Translations under genes and position numbers: made by a program
Shown: one piece after another, positions 56,932 to 64,000 of the stretch
How the letters are laid out: each line of letters opens with the position of its first letter
How positions within the stretch are numbered: position 1 is the stretch's first letter
The notes under the pieces: model-generated
What the model was told of the DNA's origin: nothing
The model's input: the letters and a program-made list of their open reading frames with translations, nothing else
The model's database searches: none
NCBI GenBank assembly: GCA_947584375.1
Contig: CANPWL010000008.1
Span: 1-64,000, forward strand
Source: an uncultured Clostridia bacterium
GTDB taxonomy: Bacteria > Bacillota > Clostridia > Oscillospirales > Ruminococcaceae
Reading direction: 5' to 3'
DNA length: 64,000 nt

Positions 56932-58248
56932 CTAAAGAGTTAGAAAATACACCTGTTCAAAAGCGTCCTTATCGTCTGTATTAGTATAATTATCAAACTG
57001 CTGTTTCTTTGATTTTAGAAAAAAGTCCACAATCTCTTTAGGCATATAAGAATATAAAAATTTGCTGTTTTCAGCAAGCTTTACAGCTTCGTTCAAATTG
57101 TTTGGAAGCGTATCTATTCCCTTCAAATCGTTCTCATCCGCACAACTCAGATTTATATTAACCGAATTACACAGCTTTTCATTATTCTCTACTCCGTCAA
57201 GACACGCATAAATTAACAAAGCAATTGCAAGGTACGGATTGCACGCACAATCAGGTGAACGCAGAATTACCCTAGCAGAATTATCCTTATCCATAGGCAC
57301 CAAAATAAGCTGAGAGTGATTCTGGTGTGACCAAGTAAGATATTTCGGTGCAAGATATTCGCCGAATCTCTTAAAACTATTAACAATTGGATTTAGAAAT
57401 ACAGTCATATCTGAAACTCTGTTAAGAATCCCTGCCACAGCACTTCCGCCAGAACCCATATTTTCATCTGAAAAGTTTTCAAAAAGCTCCTTGCCGTTTT
57501 TGAACATAGAAATTCCGAAATGAAGTCCGTTTCCGCTTTTATCAGCAATCGGCTTAGGCATGAAAGATGCGTAAAGACCATTCTTATCAGCCATATTCTT
57601 AACTACCGACTTAAAAGTCTGTAAATTATCAGCGGCATTTAACGGATCGCTGTATTTAAAATAAACCTCGTTCTGTCCGGGACCGCACTCATGCCTTGAG
57701 GATTCAGGAATTATATCCATTTGTTCAAGAGTCAGACAAATCTCACGCCTTACATTCTCTCCTCTGTCAAGCGGAGACGCATCCAAAAAACCTGCATAAT
57801 CGTTAGGTATTTTTGTAGGATTACCGTCATCATCACACTTAAACAGGTAAAATTCGCACGATGTGCCGAACTTAAATGTATATCCTAGTCTTTTAGCCTT
57901 TTCAACAGCGTTTCTGAGAATAGCTCTGCCGTCTCCGCCGAACTCGCTTCCGTCAATATTTTTTATGTCGCAGTATAGCCTTGCAACTCCGCCGTGCTGC
58001 GGTCTCCATGGAAGCATTGCAAGCGTGTCAGGATCGGGAAACAAAAGCAGATCCGAACGGTTAAAGTTCATAAATCCCTCAATATGCGATGCGTCAAACC
58101 TAATTCCGTCTGCAAAAGCACGTCTGAGCTCACAGCTGTTTATAGATATGTTTTTTTGATTACCGAACATATCCGAAAAAACAAGTTTAACAAATCTGAC
58201 ATCATTTTCCTCAATAAACTGCAAAACATCTCTTTGAGTATATTTCAT
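56932..58248 (-). CDS. glnA: glutamine synthetase type I
   Basis: GlnA makes glutamine from glutamate, ATP and ammonia. The 438-residue GSI protein includes FVKLVFSDMFG near the start, FGTSCEFYLF and ECGPGQNEVYF (metal and glutamate binding), and NGLHFGISMFK. The adenylylation Tyr-type loop is not obvious, in line with the GSI-alpha group. ATG 58248 has AGGAGG 7 bases upstream; the upstream extension lacks support. It lies in the glutamate synthase operon, between the GXGXG gene and the ANTAR gene. Confidence 0.94.
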   Translation of the reverse strand: MKYTQRDVLQFIEENDVRFVKLVFSDMFGNQKNISINSCELRRAFADGIRFDASHIEGFMNFNRSDLLLFPDPDTLAMLPWRPQHGGVARLYCDIKNIDGSEFGGDGRAILRNAVEKAKRLGYTFKFGTSCEFYLFKCDDDGNPTKIPNDYAGFLDASPLDRGENVRREICLTLEQMDIIPESSRHECGPGQNEVYFKYSDPLNAADNLQTFKSVVKNMADKNGLYASFMPKPIADKSGNGLHFGISMFKNGKELFENFSDENMGSGGSAVAGILNRVSDMTVFLNPIVNSFKRFGEYLAPKYLTWSHQNHSQLILVPMDKDNSARVILRSPDCACNPYLAIALLIYACLDGVENNEKLCNSVNINLSCADENDLKGIDTLPNNLNEAVKLAENSKFLYSYMPKEIVDFFLKSKKQQFDNYTNTDDKDAFEQVYFLTL

Positions 58249-58337
58249 TTTTAATCCTCCTATCGGAATATCATAACTTCTGTAATAAGATTTTAAAATA
58301 TACAAATATATATTAAAGCTTTTTATGTCTGAATATA

Positions 58338-58380
58338 AATTTAAGGAATATACAGACTTAACTGAACTATTCCTTAAATT
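58338..58380 (-). promoter_or_regulatory. long hairpin between the GXGXG gene and glnA
   Basis: AATTTAAGGAATA and TATTCCTTAAATT (58380-58368 and 58350-58338) form a 13-bp stem over a 17-base loop. There is no good T run, so it may be an mRNA processing or stability element that sets glnA level. Confidence 0.5.
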
Positions 58381-58389
58381 ATACAATAT

Positions 58390-59112
58390 TTAATTCGGTG
58401 TGTAAAGGCGTTTATATGGATTTTTTGTGTCGGGAGTTAAAACAAAGAATTTATGATCCATAACTTTTGACTTATCAACTCCAAACTTCTTACAGTATTC
58501 GCTTACATATCCGTCAATTTCTTTAAGGTCTGACTTTTCGGCAACTTCAGCCTTGACTTGCTTTGGCAAGTCAGCCGGATAACTGTCAGTTCTTAAAAAA
58601 ATCTTTCCGCCGTGCATTCCTGTTCCGCAGAAATAACCTACGATCTGCTCGTCTTCATATCCCAAGCCGAGTACCACAATATATCCTCCTGCCTGATATT
58701 CGCCCAAAAAGCTTCCTGCCTTTCCGCCAATAACAAGTACAGGAGTCTTATCCATATATGACTTCATATGAATACCTGCTCTGTATCCTGCATCATCTCT
58801 GACAAAAATTTTTCCGCCTCTCATAGCATAACCGGTAGCATCGCCTGACGAACCTTTGATCGTTATTGTGCCGTCATTCATTGTATCTCCGGTTGCATCC
58901 TGAGCGTTTCCGTTAACGGTAATGTTACTTCCGTCAAGGTAAGCGCCAAGAGCATTGCCGGGAGTGCCGTTTATAATAATATCTCCGCTTGAACGTCCTG
59001 CACCGATATATCTCTGTCCCAGACATTTGTCAATGGTGATGGTTTTATCCTTGCAAGCCTTCAGCTTTTTGTTAAGAAGCTGAAAATGCATATCTCCTGC
59101 CATAATATTCAT
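58390..59112 (-). CDS. glutamate synthase GXGXG-domain subunit (GltB C-terminal domain)
   Basis: A 240-residue protein built of the GXGXG right-handed beta helix found at the C-terminus of the large glutamate synthase subunit. Repeats: GDIIINGTPGNALGAYL, ITVNGNAQDATGDTMN, ITIKGSSGDATGYAM, IFVRDDAGYRAG. In full-size GltB this part is structural. Start ATG 59112 is likely; a GTG at 59124 is possible. It is one of four separate glutamate synthase parts in the operon. Confidence 0.9.
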   Translation of the reverse strand: MNIMAGDMHFQLLNKKLKACKDKTITIDKCLGQRYIGAGRSSGDIIINGTPGNALGAYLDGSNITVNGNAQDATGDTMNDGTITIKGSSGDATGYAMRGGKIFVRDDAGYRAGIHMKSYMDKTPVLVIGGKAGSFLGEYQAGGYIVVLGLGYEDEQIVGYFCGTGMHGGKIFLRTDSYPADLPKQVKAEVAEKSDLKEIDGYVSEYCKKFGVDKSKVMDHKFFVLTPDTKNPYKRLYTPN

Positions 59113-59151
59113 AAGTATATTCACACTCCGTTAGGAGCTTTCCTCCTTTCG

Positions 59152-60378
59152 TTACTTTGCCAAAAACTCTTTTCTAACTTTTTTTGAAAATGCCATAAGC
59201 TGAGGTTTTTCCTTTATCAGATCAAAGTCAATAGAGCTAAGCGGCGTACGCTTCTTTATCAGACTAGTATATATTCCCGCTCTCTTGACATCTCCTATCA
59301 TTATATATCCTTTAAGTCTGTTTGACTTATAAAACAGCTTTTTATAATTTCCGTTACCGGTGCTGACATAGCTATCTCCCTCATACGTTCCAGCCGTTAT
59401 TATATGAAGTCCGAAGAAACCTATTGCATTCATTGGTATCGCGTTATCATAGACTGCGTTTCCGCCCGCCATATTTATTCCTGCTGTTTCGCCCTGCATA
59501 TATGCGTTAGGAAGCAATGCCATAACCTTATTCTTATTACTTGATACATCATACGATTCTGTACAATCTCCTGCTGCATATATATTTTCCAATGAAGTCC
59601 TGCACTTTTCATCAGTAATAATTCCTCTGTTTACCTTACCGCCTATATCTTTTATAAGTGAAACACACGGACGAACTCCTACGGCAAGAACAAGAATATC
59701 AAAGTCGATTTCAGCACCGCTGACAAGCGTTGCCTTGCCCTTATCAAAAGTCTTTACGCTGTTACCAAGATAAAATTTTATGCCCTTCGACTCAATATGC
59801 TTACGGACAACAACCGAACCCTCGTTATCTAATATAGAAGGAAGAATACGGTCTGCCAAATCAACGACAGTTATGCTTTCAACCTTATCATTGATACCCT
59901 CTGCACATTTTAGACCTATCAGTCCTGCTCCTACAATAAGCACCTTGCTCTGCGGTGTGATTGCCTTTTCAAGCTTGTGCGCATCGTCAAGCGTCATAAA
60001 ACTGAACCTCTTTTTAACCTTATCAAGTCCGTCCATAGGAGGTACAAAAGGCACAGACCCCGTTGCTACCATAAGTTTCTCGTAAGAAACCTCCTTACCG
60101 TCTGAAAGCACTACCTTTTTTGCATTATTATCTATCGATACAACAGTTTTACCCAACATTTTCCTGACCTTATTATCCTTATAAAAGCTGTCGGAACGGT
60201 ATTTCATTCTCTGCTCATCAGTCTTTCCATAGAGAAGATAAGAAATAAGCGGTCTTGAATATGTGTGATGAGGTTCGGACGCTATAAGGGTAATTTCTCC
60301 ATCATTGTCAATGCTTCTTATTCCCTCAACACAGCCGATAGCTCCTGCCGAGTTACCGATAATTACATATTTACTCAT
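59152..60378 (-). CDS. NAD(P)/FAD-dependent oxidoreductase
   Basis: A 408-residue FAD flavoprotein of the rubredoxin/nitrite-reductase-type reductase fold. It has the FAD-binding IIGNSAGAIGCVEGI start, ATGSVPFVPP, NAD loop VGAGLIGLKCAEG and the FAD-binding YAAGDCTESYD. It probably passes electrons between NAD(P)H and the ferredoxin gene next to it, for glutamate synthase. AAGGAGG precedes the ATG. Confidence 0.92.
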   Translation of the reverse strand: MSKYVIIGNSAGAIGCVEGIRSIDNDGEITLIASEPHHTYSRPLISYLLYGKTDEQRMKYRSDSFYKDNKVRKMLGKTVVSIDNNAKKVVLSDGKEVSYEKLMVATGSVPFVPPMDGLDKVKKRFSFMTLDDAHKLEKAITPQSKVLIVGAGLIGLKCAEGINDKVESITVVDLADRILPSILDNEGSVVVRKHIESKGIKFYLGNSVKTFDKGKATLVSGAEIDFDILVLAVGVRPCVSLIKDIGGKVNRGIITDEKCRTSLENIYAAGDCTESYDVSSNKNKVMALLPNAYMQGETAGINMAGGNAVYDNAIPMNAIGFFGLHIITAGTYEGDSYVSTGNGNYKKLFYKSNRLKGYIMIGDVKRAGIYTSLIKKRTPLSSIDFDLIKEKPQLMAFSKKVRKEFLAK

Positions 60379-60391
60379 TTATCCTGCCTCC

Positions 60392-60823
60392 TTATTCTTT
60401 CTCTTCGTAAATAATTGCTCTGTTAGGACAGCCCTCAACACACGCAGGCTTTCCATGTGAATTTTTCAAACAAAGCTCGCACTTCTGAACAACTCCGTCA
60501 TCTGACGGCATTATCGCACCATAAGGACAGGACAAAACACAGGTGTAACATCCAACACATTTTTCTCTGTCTATCTGAATAACTCCGTCAACGACCGACA
60601 AAGCACCTGTTATGCATCCTTTAACGCATAATGGTTCCTCGCAGTGGCGACATGATACAGCAAAGGATATTCCATCCTTTTCCTCGATTTGTATTCTGGG
60701 ATTGATCTTAACATTCTTAAGCGCCTTTGCCATATTGTCTTTACCTGAATTTGCGAAAGCACAATTATATTCACACAAATGGCATCCTAAACACCATTTT
60801 TCATCTACATAAATCCGCTTCAT
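60392..60823 (-). CDS. HycB-type ferredoxin with four cluster motifs
   Basis: A 143-residue iron-sulfur protein with four Cys clusters: CLGCHLCEYNC, SCRHCEEPLCVKGC, CVGCYTCVLSCP and CELCLKN...CVEGCP. The pattern is that of the electron-transfer subunit of multi-part oxidoreductases. It lies 13 bases before the FAD reductase gene and probably links it to the FMN core. AGGAGG precedes the ATG. Confidence 0.93.
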   Translation of the reverse strand: MKRIYVDEKWCLGCHLCEYNCAFANSGKDNMAKALKNVKINPRIQIEEKDGISFAVSCRHCEEPLCVKGCITGALSVVDGVIQIDREKCVGCYTCVLSCPYGAIMPSDDGVVQKCELCLKNSHGKPACVEGCPNRAIIYEEKE

Positions 60824-60860
60824 AAGTCTACACCCTCCTCAACATTTCAATTAATTATTG

Positions 60861-61080
60861 ACAATGGATAATGGATAATTAAATTATCCATTGTGCGCTA
60901 TCCATTCCCATTTGTACAGTCCGCCGCTGCACAAACCGTAATCTTATTCATTCTTACCAAAATCAGCAGAACAAACATCAGTATAGTTTTTTACATTTCA
61001 ACTTTTTACAACCTGCCGTATCTCGAACTATAACCTTGTTCAAGTTTACCAAAGGCAGACTGCGTGCAGGGCTCAGCCCT
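60861..61080. repeat. intergenic repeat region inside the glutamate synthase operon
   Basis: This 220-base gap holds ATGGATAATT-A-AATTATCCAT (60871-60891), CCGCCGCTGCAC (60921-60932), CCTGCCGTA (61012-61020) and GCAGGGCTCAGCCCTGC (61066-61082). Words match those at 43550-43615 and 56861-56873. No open frame is seen. Confidence 0.6.
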
Positions 61081-61081
61081 G

Positions 61082-62587
61082 CTATTCGCCGGCGTGTTTT
61101 ATGCCGAGAATTAGTAACTCCTTCTCGGTTAAGCCAATGCCCCTCAGCATTAGCCTGTTACCTCTAAGTGATTCAATAGAGTTTATGCCCATACCACCCA
61201 TTATCTCTTTGATTTCGTGATTCCATGCAGTAAGGAGATTAACAAGTCTCTTGTAACCAATGTCAGGATTAAGACGTCTTACCAAGTCCTCTCTCTGGGT
61301 CGCAATACCCCAGTTGCACTTACCCTGCTGACAGCTTCTGCACAGATGACAGCCAAGCGCCAAAAGAGCTGAAGTTCCGATGTAAACAGCGTCCGCACCG
61401 AGCGCAATAGCTTTAACAATATCAGCCGAAGAACGTATAGAACCTCCGACAACAATTGAAACCTTGTTTCTTATTCCCTCTTCGCGAAGTCTTTGATCAA
61501 CGCTTGCCAATGCAAGCTCAATAGGAATACCCACGTTATCTCTTATTCGGGTCGGAGCGGCACCTGTTCCTCCTCTGTAACCGTCAATTGCGATTATATC
61601 TGCTCCGCCTCTTGCAATACCTGACGCAATTGCCGCAACATTGTGTACCGCAGCTATTTTAACAATAACTGGCTTTTTGTAGTCAGAGGCTTCCTTAAGG
61701 GAATAAACAAGCTGTCTTAAATCCTCAATGGAATATATATCGTGGTGAGGTGCAGGAGAAATAGCATCCGAACCTTCCGGAATCATTCTGGTTTTTGATA
61801 TATCATCACCGACTTTTATTCCCGGAAGATGACCTCCGATACCGGGTTTAGCACCCTGTCCCATTTTGATCTCAATTGCCGCACCTGCATTAAGGTAATC
61901 TTTATGTACTCCGAAACGTCCTGACGCTACCTGCACAATAGTGTGAGAACCGTATTTGTAGAAGTCCTTATGCAGTCCGCCCTCACCGGTGTTGTAGTAT
62001 GTTCCAAGCTCCTCTGCCGCCCTTGCAAGACTCTCATGGGCATTGTAGCTTATAGAACCGTATGACATAGCCGAGAACATTATCGGAATATCAAGCTTTA
62101 ACTGCGGTGTAAGATTATTCTTTATCTCGCCCTTTGAATTAAACTCAACCTTTTCAGGCTTTGAACCTAAGAAAACTCTTGTTTCCATAGGCTCACGAAG
62201 CGGGTCGATCGACGGATTTGTTACCTGTGACGCATTTATAAGCATCTTATCCCAGTAAATAGGATAATCTTTAGGATTACCCATAGATGAAAGCAAAACT
62301 CCGCCTGTTCCTGCTTGTCGATAAATTTCAGAGATATGCTCACCTTTCCAGTTTGCATTTTCTTTAAATGTATGGTTGGTCTTGACAATTTTCAGTGCCC
62401 TTGTAGGACAAAGTGCAACACATCTGTGACAACATACGCAATTCGCATTCTCCGAAACCATACAGTCTAAATCTTCATCATAAGAATGAACTTCGTTTGA
62501 GCATTGGCGTTCGCACACACGACAGCCTATACATTTATCTTTATCCCTAACAACTTCGTATTCGGGATATAAAAAATCTATTGCCAT
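61082..62587 (-). CDS. glutamate synthase FMN/ferredoxin core subunit (GltB2-like)
   Basis: A 501-residue core with an N-terminal two-cluster ferredoxin (CIGCRVCERQC, CVCCHRCVALCP) and then the FMN-binding glutamate synthase barrel: MSYGSISYNAHESLARAAEELGTYYNTGEGG, GQGAKPGIGGHLPG, DAISPAPHHDIYSIEDL and GYRGGTGAAP. A last Cys cluster (CHLCRSCQQGKC) follows. The domain takes ammonia from the amidotransferase and reduces 2-oxoglutarate to glutamate. GGAGG lies before the ATG. Archaeal-style split enzyme, with the other parts encoded around it. Confidence 0.95.
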   Translation of the reverse strand: MAIDFLYPEYEVVRDKDKCIGCRVCERQCSNEVHSYDEDLDCMVSENANCVCCHRCVALCPTRALKIVKTNHTFKENANWKGEHISEIYRQAGTGGVLLSSMGNPKDYPIYWDKMLINASQVTNPSIDPLREPMETRVFLGSKPEKVEFNSKGEIKNNLTPQLKLDIPIMFSAMSYGSISYNAHESLARAAEELGTYYNTGEGGLHKDFYKYGSHTIVQVASGRFGVHKDYLNAGAAIEIKMGQGAKPGIGGHLPGIKVGDDISKTRMIPEGSDAISPAPHHDIYSIEDLRQLVYSLKEASDYKKPVIVKIAAVHNVAAIASGIARGGADIIAIDGYRGGTGAAPTRIRDNVGIPIELALASVDQRLREEGIRNKVSIVVGGSIRSSADIVKAIALGADAVYIGTSALLALGCHLCRSCQQGKCNWGIATQREDLVRRLNPDIGYKRLVNLLTAWNHEIKEIMGGMGINSIESLRGNRLMLRGIGLTEKELLILGIKHAGE

Positions 62588-62625
62588 AATAAACCTCCGT
62601 TTATATATTAGATATTAGATATAAG

Positions 62626-62682
62626 AGGTTAGAACTTCTTGAGTATATTATACTTCTAATATTAATTTCAAATTTCTAACCT
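62626..62682. repeat. inverted repeat between GltB1-like and GltB2-like genes
   Basis: AGGTTAGAA (62626-62634) and TTCTAACCT (62674-62682) form a 9-bp stem over a long AT-rich loop. Function unknown. Confidence 0.45.
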
Positions 62683-62710
62683 TTTGCCTTCAAGCTCTTG
62701 CCTTCTGATC

Positions 62711-63811
62711 CTAAAGGTTTGCTATTGCCTTTGGCTGCAATGTCGCTATAACGGGTTCTCCGCCCTTTGGTGACCAAAGCTTATCAAGTTCAGGCTCAAT
62801 AACCCTTATGGCGCACTCCTCACTTGCCATATAAACCATATCGTCTTTCTCGCCTATTACCATTGAACGCAGCTTAAGCCTATCATTAAGCGCCATAAGC
62901 CCGCCCTCAAAGCCAAGAATAATTGAAAACGGTCCGGTTATGAGAAGACCCGGAAAGGCATTTCTTAAATAATTGAGTTTATCCCTTTCTTTCTTAGGCA
63001 TACTCTCTATCGTAGACCAGAAAGGTGCGGCAATAACATTTGCAGCATCTTCTAAAGACAGCTTTTGCTTTCTTAAAAGATAGTCTATTATATATGTAAT
63101 AACCTCGGTATCTGTCTGAAGAGTACACTTGTAACCATACATCTCAATATCACGTCTGTTTGCATCATAGCTTGAAATCTCTCCGTTGTGTACTATTGAA
63201 TAATCAAGCATTGCAAAAGGGTGTGCTCCTCCCCACCATCCGGGAGTGTTTGTTGGATACCTTCCGTGTGCAGTCCAAGCATATCCCTCGTACTCGTCCA
63301 ATCTGAAATAATCTCCGACGTCCTCCGGAAAACCGACTGCTTTGAATACTCCCATATTCTTTCCACAGGAAAACACATAAGCCCCGTCTATATTAGAGTT
63401 TATGTTGATAACGCTTCTTGTAACAAACTCCTTTTCATCAAGCTGACTGTCAGTAAGCTTTGTCGGCAGAGGATTTACAAAGTATCTCCAGATGAGAGGT
63501 TCTGCCGTAATCGTCTGATTAGGCTTAACAGGAATCTTTGAAAGGTTGATAATGTCAAAATGTCTGTCTAAGAATCTTTCACATTCTTCTCTGGATTTGT
63601 TTGAATCATAGAATACATGAAAAGCATAGAGGTCTTTATACTGCGGATATATTCCGTATCCTGCAAAACCTCCGCCCAAACCGTTGGAACGATCGTGCAT
63701 AGTTGCAATTGATCTTACAATTTTTGAGCCGTTGATTTTCTTCCCGCTCGTTGATATCATTCCGGATATCGCACAGCCTGATGGAATTCTTATATCTCCC
63801 TCTTTCAGCAT
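62711..63811 (-). CDS. class II glutamine amidotransferase subunit of glutamate synthase
   Basis: A 366-residue Ntn-type glutaminase. The catalytic Cys lies at residue 13 of IPSGCAISG, so a short propeptide is likely removed. Other motifs: HDRSNGLGGGFAGYG, AWTAHGRYPTN, HNGEISSYDANRR and LQTDTEVI. It releases ammonia from glutamine for the FMN core. AGGAGG lies 8 bases before the ATG. First gene of the split glutamate synthase operon, transcribed from the promoter at 63986. Confidence 0.94.
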   Translation of the reverse strand: MLKEGDIRIPSGCAISGMISTSGKKINGSKIVRSIATMHDRSNGLGGGFAGYGIYPQYKDLYAFHVFYDSNKSREECERFLDRHFDIINLSKIPVKPNQTITAEPLIWRYFVNPLPTKLTDSQLDEKEFVTRSVININSNIDGAYVFSCGKNMGVFKAVGFPEDVGDYFRLDEYEGYAWTAHGRYPTNTPGWWGGAHPFAMLDYSIVHNGEISSYDANRRDIEMYGYKCTLQTDTEVITYIIDYLLRKQKLSLEDAANVIAAPFWSTIESMPKKERDKLNYLRNAFPGLLITGPFSIILGFEGGLMALNDRLKLRSMVIGEKDDMVYMASEECAIRVIEPELDKLWSPKGGEPVIATLQPKAIANL

Positions 63812-63881
63812 ACAAGTTTCCTCCTACTCGTTTATTAATATTGTATATTGAATATTCAGTGTTATTTGATTAAATTGAGAT

Positions 63882-63930
63882 AAAAAAAGCATTCACAAAA
63901 CAGCCGCAGCAAACCACAGCTTAGTGAACA
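63882..63930 (-). terminator. leader terminator of the glutamate synthase operon
   Basis: Minus strand GTTCAC (63930-63925) pairs with GTGAAT near the end, and AGCTGTGG pairs with CTGCGGCT inside, followed by seven T (63888-63882). It sits between promoter and first gene, so it must be bypassed. Confidence 0.8.
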
Positions 63931-63939
63931 CCATTGTCC
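63926..63939 (-). promoter_or_regulatory. candidate antiterminator hairpin
   Basis: Minus strand GGAC-AATGGT-GTTC forms a 4-bp stem with a hexaloop that has A at position 1 and G at position 4, the loop pattern known for ANTAR targets. It shares GTTC with the 5' arm of the terminator, so the two cannot form together. A second hairpin of the usual ANTAR pair is not evident. Confidence 0.35.
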
Positions 63940-63957
63940 CGAATATTAACCTTCACT

Positions 63958-63986
63958 ATTTTATCACAACACAATTTGCTTGTCAA
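63958..63986 (-). promoter_or_regulatory. sigma-A promoter of the glutamate synthase-glnA operon
   Basis: Minus strand TTGACA (63986-63981), 17-base spacer, TAAAAT (63963-63958). The leader from about 63950 contains the competing hairpin and terminator. Confidence 0.82.
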
Positions 63987-64000
63987 GCTTTTTTGCACAA

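Noticed and set aside
60861-60894. Origin or attachment site at the ATGGATAATT palindrome
   Set aside because: It is a common AT-rich palindrome with no integrase or replication gene near it.

Overview
The window is AT-rich, densely coded bacterial chromosome. Several features point to a Gram-positive Clostridia, most likely Ruminococcaceae/Oscillospiraceae: strong TTGACA-17-TATAAT promoters, AGGAGG ribosome binding sites, S-box, T-box and lysine leaders, lipoproteins, an IreB-type regulator, a DapL-type lysine/diaminopimelate route, a cohesin-like surface protein and a split ferredoxin-linked glutamate synthase. The family call is inference; no 16S gene lies inside the window. I see no transposase, phage gene, CRISPR array or integrase. 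This is core chromosome with a few accessory islands.

Layout. 1-161 holds a leftward rRNA-type promoter and leader. 296-4010 carries a secreted transglutaminase-like protein, then metK under a SAM-I riboswitch and a CmpB-like membrane protein. 4078-9791 is leftward housekeeping: gpsA, plsY, der, rpmF, yceD, a small P-loop protein and pgi. 9916-14552 is envelope-related: a DacF-like protein with all three catalytic motifs altered, a large lipoprotein, a PdaA-like deacetylase and IreB. 14814-18564 is pheS-pheT under a phenylalanine T-box. 18780-27084 holds an acyl-CoA synthetase with its XRE-cupin neighbour, mntP, and the queuosine genes queA and tgt separated by three small genes.

27196-30395 is a rightward lysine-riboswitch operon asd-dapA-dapB. 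ispF and a divergent GH3/GH31 glycosidase pair follow, then a three-gene ABC transporter (36450-39227). 39364-45330 is more accessory: a HAD/M24 pair, tRNA-Leu(CAA) with a tandemly duplicated terminator, a lone fumarase alpha subunit, an amidohydrolase and a BspA-like LRR surface protein with a long attenuated leader. metF, a CPBP protease, and a divergent pair (four-helix sensor-like protein and membrane-anchored cohesin-like protein) come next.

49564-56207 is a leftward operon carA - carB - dapL in which carB is fused in frame to a complete dapF. With asd-dapA-dapB it completes the route from aspartate semialdehyde to meso-DAP: asd, dapA, dapB, dapL and dapF are all in the window. 56213-63986 is a nitrogen-assimilation operon: glutamine amidotransferase, FMN/ferredoxin synthase core, ferredoxin, FAD reductase, GXGXG subunit, glnA, and an ANTAR regulator. 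Its promoter is followed by a terminator that competes with a small hairpin.

The most notable points are the CarB-DapF fusion, the degenerate DacF-like protein, the attenuated leaders of the LRR gene and the glutamate synthase operon, and a dispersed family of GC-rich palindromic intergenic repeats.
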